Part shown: positions 60,984 to 64,000 of the stretch, one piece after another
Position numbering within the stretch: position 1 is the first letter of the stretch
How the letters are laid out: each line of letters begins with the position of its first letter
Origin: an uncultured Lachnospiraceae bacterium
GTDB lineage: Bacteria; Bacillota; Clostridia; Lachnospirales; Lachnospiraceae
NCBI GenBank assembly: GCA_902762905.1
Contig: CACWQE010000015.1
Location: 1 to 64,000 of the forward strand
Length of the DNA stretch: 64,000 bases
Direction of reading: 5' to 3'
Notes under the pieces: generated by a model
The model's input: the letters and a program-made list of their open reading frames with translations, nothing else
Told to the model about the DNA's origin: nothing
Databases searched by the model: none
Translations under genes and position numbers: made by a program

Positions 60984-61437
60984 GCACCGCCCTTTCTGCT
61001 ACCGTGTCTATGACCTCCATAAAATGACAATCACACGCCCCTAATGTATCATCTACACACGGCAATAACTGATGTATAATACCCTCCGAATCAATCCAAC
61101 AGAAAACAACCACGCCCGATAGCCTAACCTTGACCGTTTCGCCCTTAAATCCGGGCAATGAGTTATATTCCCTGTCTACGGTTGCACGGTCTACCACAAA
61201 CTCCCTTACCTCTCCGTTTACCTTTAGGGTTGTTATATCTCCTGTGTAAATAGGTTTTCCGTGTCGGTCCCTGTAATCCGTTTCCTCTCCAAGGGTTGCG
61301 GGGTCTATGTCGTAAAAATCCCCCTGTGGTGTTCCGATTTCTGCTATTTCCTCGGTTTCAAATCCGTATGAGGGCAGACCGTAGACCCATTTATAGGAAT
61401 CCGTGCTTTTGTCGTATGTCAATCCTCTGTATTTCAT
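60952..61437 (-). CDS. YopX-like protein 1
   Basis: A 161-residue YopX-type protein (KYRGLTYDKSTDSYKWVYG, DRHGKPIYTGDITTLK, REFVVDR). Start at 61437 overlaps the upstream stop (TAATG), with GAGG before it. Found in many Firmicutes phages; function unknown. Confidence 0.78.
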   Translation of the reverse strand: MKYRGLTYDKSTDSYKWVYGLPSYGFETEEIAEIGTPQGDFYDIDPATLGEETDYRDRHGKPIYTGDITTLKVNGEVREFVVDRATVDREYNSLPGFKGETVKVRLSGVVVFCWIDSEGIIHQLLPCVDDTLGACDCHFMEVIDTVAERAVRESESESQKQ

Positions 61438-61658
61438 TATCTGATACCTCGCTTTTCCAATGCTTCCTTGTACCGTTCGTATGCTTCTAGTGTTATGTTT
61501 CCCTTTTCCAAAGGACACGGATTTTTTACGCCTGTCCTCGGGTCAATCAAAATCATGCTCACAAACATACCGCCATAAAGCGTAAGACCACACGCACAAA
61601 AACGGCTATCCTTGTCTAAGATAAATTCGCAATCATAACAACATTTTTCTTTTGCCAT
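61437..61658 (-). CDS. Cysteine-rich small protein
   Basis: A 73-residue protein with CCYDCEF, FCACGL and NPCPLE, probably zinc-binding. Starts one base from the upstream stop. Function unknown. Confidence 0.7.
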   Translation of the reverse strand: MAKEKCCYDCEFILDKDSRFCACGLTLYGGMFVSMILIDPRTGVKNPCPLEKGNITLEAYERYKEALEKRGIR

Positions 61659-61894
61659 TATTTACCGCCTGCTTTCTTCGGACACCATGCCGGAGAGGTC
61701 TTTATAGGCACTTCCTCCGAATACTTCGCACCAAACCCTATAAATCCCTGCATTTTGTATATCCTGTGTTCTTCGTAATACTTTCTGATGTACTCATGGT
61801 CGGGGTGTTCGCAACTAAAATTACTCCTTGTGTTTCCTACAGGTCTAAACCCTTTGCAGTATTCGCAATCTGCACATCTGATTTTATCCGCCAT
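61658..61894 (-). CDS. Cysteine-rich small protein
   Basis: A 78-residue protein (ADKIRCADCEYCKGF...FSCEHPDHEY...SPAWCPKK), likely zinc-binding. I start at 61894, 7 nt after AAAGGAG. Lies just after DGR target 2. Function unknown. Confidence 0.72.
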   Translation of the reverse strand: MADKIRCADCEYCKGFRPVGNTRSNFSCEHPDHEYIRKYYEEHRIYKMQGFIGFGAKYSEEVPIKTSPAWCPKKAGGK

Positions 61895-61918
61895 TCTTAA
61901 ACTCCTTTCTTGCATAAG

Positions 61919-61938
61919 AGGGGTGCTATCGCACCCCT
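61919..61938. other. Stem-loop downstream of variable repeat 2
   Basis: AGGGGTGC (61919-61926), loop TATC, GCACCCCT (61931-61938): an 8-bp stem with the same GATA loop (coding strand) as after VR1. Between it and VR2 is the sequence AGTTATTCAGTAATCAG, also present after VR1. Confidence 0.8.
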
Positions 61939-61944
61939 TTACAG

Positions 61945-62934
61945 TTATTCAGTAATCAGTTTTCCGTTTACTTCGTAAAAAGCGGAGCGGAAGCCAATGT
62001 CGTCGTAGGAGTAGGAACGAGGGTGATTCAAGCTGAGAGCGGACGGACCCGAATTAGAGGTATTGTCGAACGCCGACCCACGGACAGGCATATACTCGCC
62101 CTCTGTAGCGTCAAACCATACATAAGTATTGTTTTCCTCTTCCAATCTCTTTTCCGGGATAATACCCAAATCTCTAAGTGCCTGCGGAATCTCTGACAAT
62201 TCAACCGTTAAATCCGCAATCTTTACGCCGTCATAATCCGGCTCGTACTCTTCGTGTTCCGGCAAGTCAACTATCGCAATATCTCCGCACTCTACATTGA
62301 CCCTTACCGGTCCCCTGTTCGTCTTAACCTGCTGCCATTCCTTGCTATCCTTTGACAGGTCGCAATATGTGGACGCTGCGTAATTGCCCGGGATATGCTC
62401 GATAATGCCGTTTACAATACGCAATCCTGCCAACCACTCCCATACATTACCGTTAAGGTCTGATACGCCGTACTGCGTATGGTCGTGATTCCATGTAACC
62501 GGTCCGCTTCCTGTCAAAGTGCGACCATATCCGCAATTCTTACGCTCTCCCTCTTCGTTCGGGTGGTAATAATCCTTTCCGCAACTTGTGTTACCGTGTG
62601 GCAATACGCCTTTTTCTCGGCTCTGATTTAACAAATATTCCCACTCTACGGCGGTCATTAAGTGCCAACCCTCGCCCTTGGCTCTGCAAGCCTGTACCGC
62701 TTCGTCAAAGGTAATACATACGGTAGAGTCTACCATTGGCAGACTATACGCCCTGCCGTTAATAACCACGTTCGGATACTTGGAAATATAGATAGCGTCC
62801 GCCACCTTATCCCCGATTTTGAACATTGCCGGGGTTTCCTCTGCGTCCTGTGGTCGCATATAACGGCACATAATGGACGGTATGCCCCTATCGTCAAAAA
62901 TTACTACGTTGTTGTGATGTACTGCGTTTAACAT
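61945..62934 (-). CDS. DGR target 2, remote FGE-sulfatase/C-type-lectin-fold variable protein
   Basis: A 329-residue paralogue of target 1: FDDRGIPSIMCRYM, SKYPNVVINGRAYSLPM, LPHGNTSCGKDYYH, then the fold signature DLNGNVWEWLAGLRI and the variable end PVRGSAFDNTSNSGPSALSL to IGFRSAFYEV, plus seven further residues. Seven codons differ from the template, all by adenine changes. Start at 62934, after AAGGAGG. It lies in the early operon, 37 kb from the reverse transcriptase, so its product is probably not just another tail fibre tip. Confidence 0.92.
   Translation of the reverse strand: MLNAVHHNNVVIFDDRGIPSIMCRYMRPQDAEETPAMFKIGDKVADAIYISKYPNVVINGRAYSLPMVDSTVCITFDEAVQACRAKGEGWHLMTAVEWEYLLNQSREKGVLPHGNTSCGKDYYHPNEEGERKNCGYGRTLTGSGPVTWNHDHTQYGVSDLNGNVWEWLAGLRIVNGIIEHIPGNYAASTYCDLSKDSKEWQQVKTNRGPVRVNVECGDIAIVDLPEHEEYEPDYDGVKIADLTVELSEIPQALRDLGIIPEKRLEEENNTYVWFDATEGEYMPVRGSAFDNTSNSGPSALSLNHPRSYSYDDIGFRSAFYEVNGKLITE
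61981..62090 (-). repeat. Variable repeat 2 (VR2)
   Basis: 110 bp aligned to the template without gaps; 7 differences, all at template adenines. Its lower-coordinate flank AAAAGCGGAGCGG is the same as in VR1. Confidence 0.96.
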
Positions 62935-62948
62935 CTTCCTTGTCCTCC

Positions 62949-63152
62949 TTATTTTTTGGAATAAATTGAGTGTAACTTTATGCTTCCTCTCCGCTTTATG
63001 CTTTCCTCGGTATGTATTCCCGAATCGAAAAAAGCACAAAACGTAGTACCGCCAATAACTGTAGTTGCTACGATATGCGACCCGATATTATGAAACTCGC
63101 ACTTGCTGACGTTTCGGTACGCTATCGTATGCTTTTCTGCCCTGCTTGCCAT
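62949..63152 (-). CDS. Small hypothetical protein upstream of target 2
   Basis: A 67-residue beta-rich protein (IVATTVIGGTTFCAFFDSGIHTEES). AAAGGAGG gives a strong start. 14 bases before target 2. Function unknown. Confidence 0.68.
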   Translation of the reverse strand: MASRAEKHTIAYRNVSKCEFHNIGSHIVATTVIGGTTFCAFFDSGIHTEESIKRRGSIKLHSIYSKK

Positions 63153-63261
63153 TTTGCCCCTCCTTTCTCGGTGTGACCGTTACTTTAATATCTACACCCT
63201 CTTTACGGGCAATCAGCAAAGCCAAGGTTTCATAAAAGCGTTGTGCCTGTATCTGTTCCAT
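63088..63261 (-). CDS. Small basic protein overlapping the next gene
   Basis: A 57-codon frame (MEQIQAQRFYETLALLIARK and so on) with GAGGG before the ATG. It overlaps the 62949 gene by 65 bases in another frame and the 63230 gene by 32 bases. The first half looks like a real amphipathic protein. Confidence 0.5.
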   Translation of the reverse strand: MEQIQAQRFYETLALLIARKEGVDIKVTVTPRKEGQNGKQGRKAYDSVPKRQQVRVS

Positions 63262-63505
63262 GTAACGCCCTCTCTTCCTTCATAATCTCTACTGCTGCTT
63301 CTTTAATCTGTCTAAAATCTTCTTTCAGAATATCCGCCGTGAGTTCCAAGACCTCCAACGGCAAATCTTCATCAATCACTATAGAGCCGACCATATCCGC
63401 CAACTCTCTAGCCTTTGCCTTATTCCCCTGTAGGGTGTCAAAGGCTCTTTGTACTTCTACAGGGGATTCCCGGTATAATCTTTGTGTTTCCTCTTTCAAG
63501 TCCAC
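63230..63505 (-). CDS. Hypothetical early protein
   Basis: A 91-residue helical, acidic protein (EVQRAFDTLQGNKAKARELADMV). GTG start after AGGAGG. Second gene of the early operon. Function unknown. Confidence 0.7.
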   Translation of the reverse strand: MDLKEETQRLYRESPVEVQRAFDTLQGNKAKARELADMVGSIVIDEDLPLEVLELTADILKEDFRQIKEAAVEIMKEERALHGTDTGTTLL

Positions 63506-63537
63506 TTTCCTACGTCCTCCTGTCCTGTCTGATTGCT

Positions 63538-63705
63538 TTATGCTCTGCGAAGTTCGGGGGTCGGTGCTGACTTGGATAACTTAATACCAATCATAATTCC
63601 CTTAACCTGCTGCTTTTCGCTTTCGGACATAGTTTTGAGGATTTCGATAAATTCGGTTGTTTCTCTCTTTTCTCTCTCCGCCTGTAATGTGGTTGCTTCT
63701 AACAT
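63538..63705 (-). CDS. First gene of the early operon, small protein
   Basis: A 55-residue helical protein (MLEATTLQAEREKRETTEFI) with the segment MSESEKQQVKGIMIGIKLSK, common in small phage early proteins. Preceded by AAAGGAGGT, about 60 nt from the early promoter. Confidence 0.72.
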   Translation of the reverse strand: MLEATTLQAEREKRETTEFIEILKTMSESEKQQVKGIMIGIKLSKSAPTPELRRA

Positions 63706-63757
63706 AGGCTTGTACCTCCTTTCAATGGTGGTCTATGTGACATTCTTTGTTGTCTAT

Positions 63758-63792
63758 GCTCACATTATACGTTACAACGCTCACATTGTCAA
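63758..63792 (-). promoter_or_regulatory. Early leftward promoter with operator half-sites
   Basis: Minus strand TTGACA (63792-63787), 17 bp, TATAAT (63769-63764): perfect consensus. GCTCACA elements at 63758-63764 and 63779-63785 are 21 bp apart and overlap it. Confidence 0.85.
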
Positions 63793-63811
63793 TTACTTTT
63801 TTATATTTTTG

Positions 63812-63840
63812 TTGACATTGCTCACAAAAGGCAGTATATT
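63812..63840 (+). promoter_or_regulatory. Repressor promoter with operator half-site
   Basis: TTGACA (63812-63817), 17 bp, TATATT (63835-63840). A third GCTCACA (63820-63826) lies in the spacer, 41 bp from the second. Confidence 0.82.
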
Positions 63841-63861
63841 ATACTCAAAGGAGGTACATAG

Positions 63862-64000
63862 ATGAATAGTAGAATCGAAGAATTAAGAAACACTCTCGGG
63901 TTAAGTCAAGATAAATTCGGCGAAGCGTTGGGCGTTACTCGTACCGCTGTTTGTGCTTGGGAAAACGGACGGCGTGGAGTATCGGAGCAAACTATTATTT
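63862..64000 (+). CDS. XRE-family phage repressor (partial, cut by window end)
   Basis: The first 46 residues form a helix-turn-helix (RIEELRNTLGLSQDKFGEALG, then TRTAVCAWENGRRGVSEQTI). AAAGGAGG precedes the ATG. Divergent from the early operon, it is the natural candidate for the lysogeny repressor binding the GCTCACA elements. The rest lies outside the window. Confidence 0.85.
   Translation, partial: MNSRIEELRNTLGLSQDKFGEALGVTRTAVCAWENGRRGVSEQTII

Larger units (their letters stand above)
18745..64000. mobile_element. Prophage, contractile-tailed, left end to beyond the window
   Basis: A continuous block of phage genes with modules for lysis, DGR, fibres, P2-like baseplate, tape measure, tube, sheath, lambda-like head and packaging, partition, recombination, replication and repressor control. 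Transcription is almost all minus strand. The integrase and right attachment site are not in the window. The gene content is that of a temperate myophage with lambda-type head and P2-type tail, a common gut Clostridia combination. Confidence 0.95.

Noticed and set aside
1..64000. CRISPR array, tRNA, rRNA or insertion sequence
   Set aside because: No regularly spaced direct repeats of CRISPR type, no tRNA-like or rRNA sequence, and no transposase were seen. The only mobile element is the prophage.

Overview
The window looks like a Clostridia chromosome, most likely of the Lachnospiraceae, carrying the larger part of an integrated contractile-tailed prophage. The assignment rests on gene content and style: strong AGGAGG ribosome binding sites, a rpmG-secE-nusG-rplK-rplA block, Firmicutes-type UvrA/UvrB/PcrA, and a moderately AT-rich composition. 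I cannot name a species.

Host part, about 1-18,750. In order: uvrA, a DUF3990-like gene pair flanked by a 44-nt direct repeat, an orphan XRE regulator, a GNAT acetyltransferase, uvrB, a Schlafen/AlbA-type ATP-binding regulator and a pcrA-like helicase (all minus strand). Then come, on the plus strand, a Crp/Fnr regulator, a membrane acyltransferase and a membrane-anchored protein with four FliM-like peptides. The minus-strand ribosomal block follows, with two leader motifs resembling the L1 site of 23S rRNA, then an ABC transporter ATPase and the 3' remnant of a second ABC ATPase broken by the prophage.

Prophage part, about 18,750 to beyond 64,000 (the right end is not in the window). Almost everything is on the minus strand, so transcription runs right to left from a divergent repressor/early promoter region at 63.7-63.86 kb. 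The early region (63.7-48 kb) holds small genes, a DGR target gene, YopX-like genes, a HUH replication initiator, an OGG-like DNA glycosylase, a PAPS-reductase-like protein, a DnaQ-like exonuclease, RecU, a C5 cytosine methyltransferase with a second long frame inside it, ParA, ParB and a sigma-region-4-like regulator. The late region (47.9-20.2 kb) runs terminase, portal, ClpP-type protease, decoration protein, capsid, sheath, tube, tail-assembly chaperone (with a clear -1 frameshift site), tape measure, P2-like baseplate, tail fibres, the diversity-generating retroelement (DGR) and lysis genes.

The most remarkable system is the DGR. Order on the minus strand is target 1, Avd, template repeat, reverse transcriptase at 26.1-23.2 kb. 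A second target gene with its own variable repeat lies about 37 kb away in the early operon. All 19 differences between the template and the two variable repeats fall at template adenines, and both variable repeats are followed by the same spacer and a stem-loop with a GATA loop.

Other unusual structure in the prophage: a 19-bp palindrome (TGTGNCCGAWTCGGNCACA) at seven places 2-9 kb apart, one at the left attachment junction, in a phage that encodes ParA and ParB; two near-identical promoter-like modules each followed at once by a strong terminator, in front of the packaging and head genes; a ribbon-helix-helix protein whose probable operator sits in the spacer of duplicated promoters; and a probable small plus-strand RNA upstream of the replication gene.
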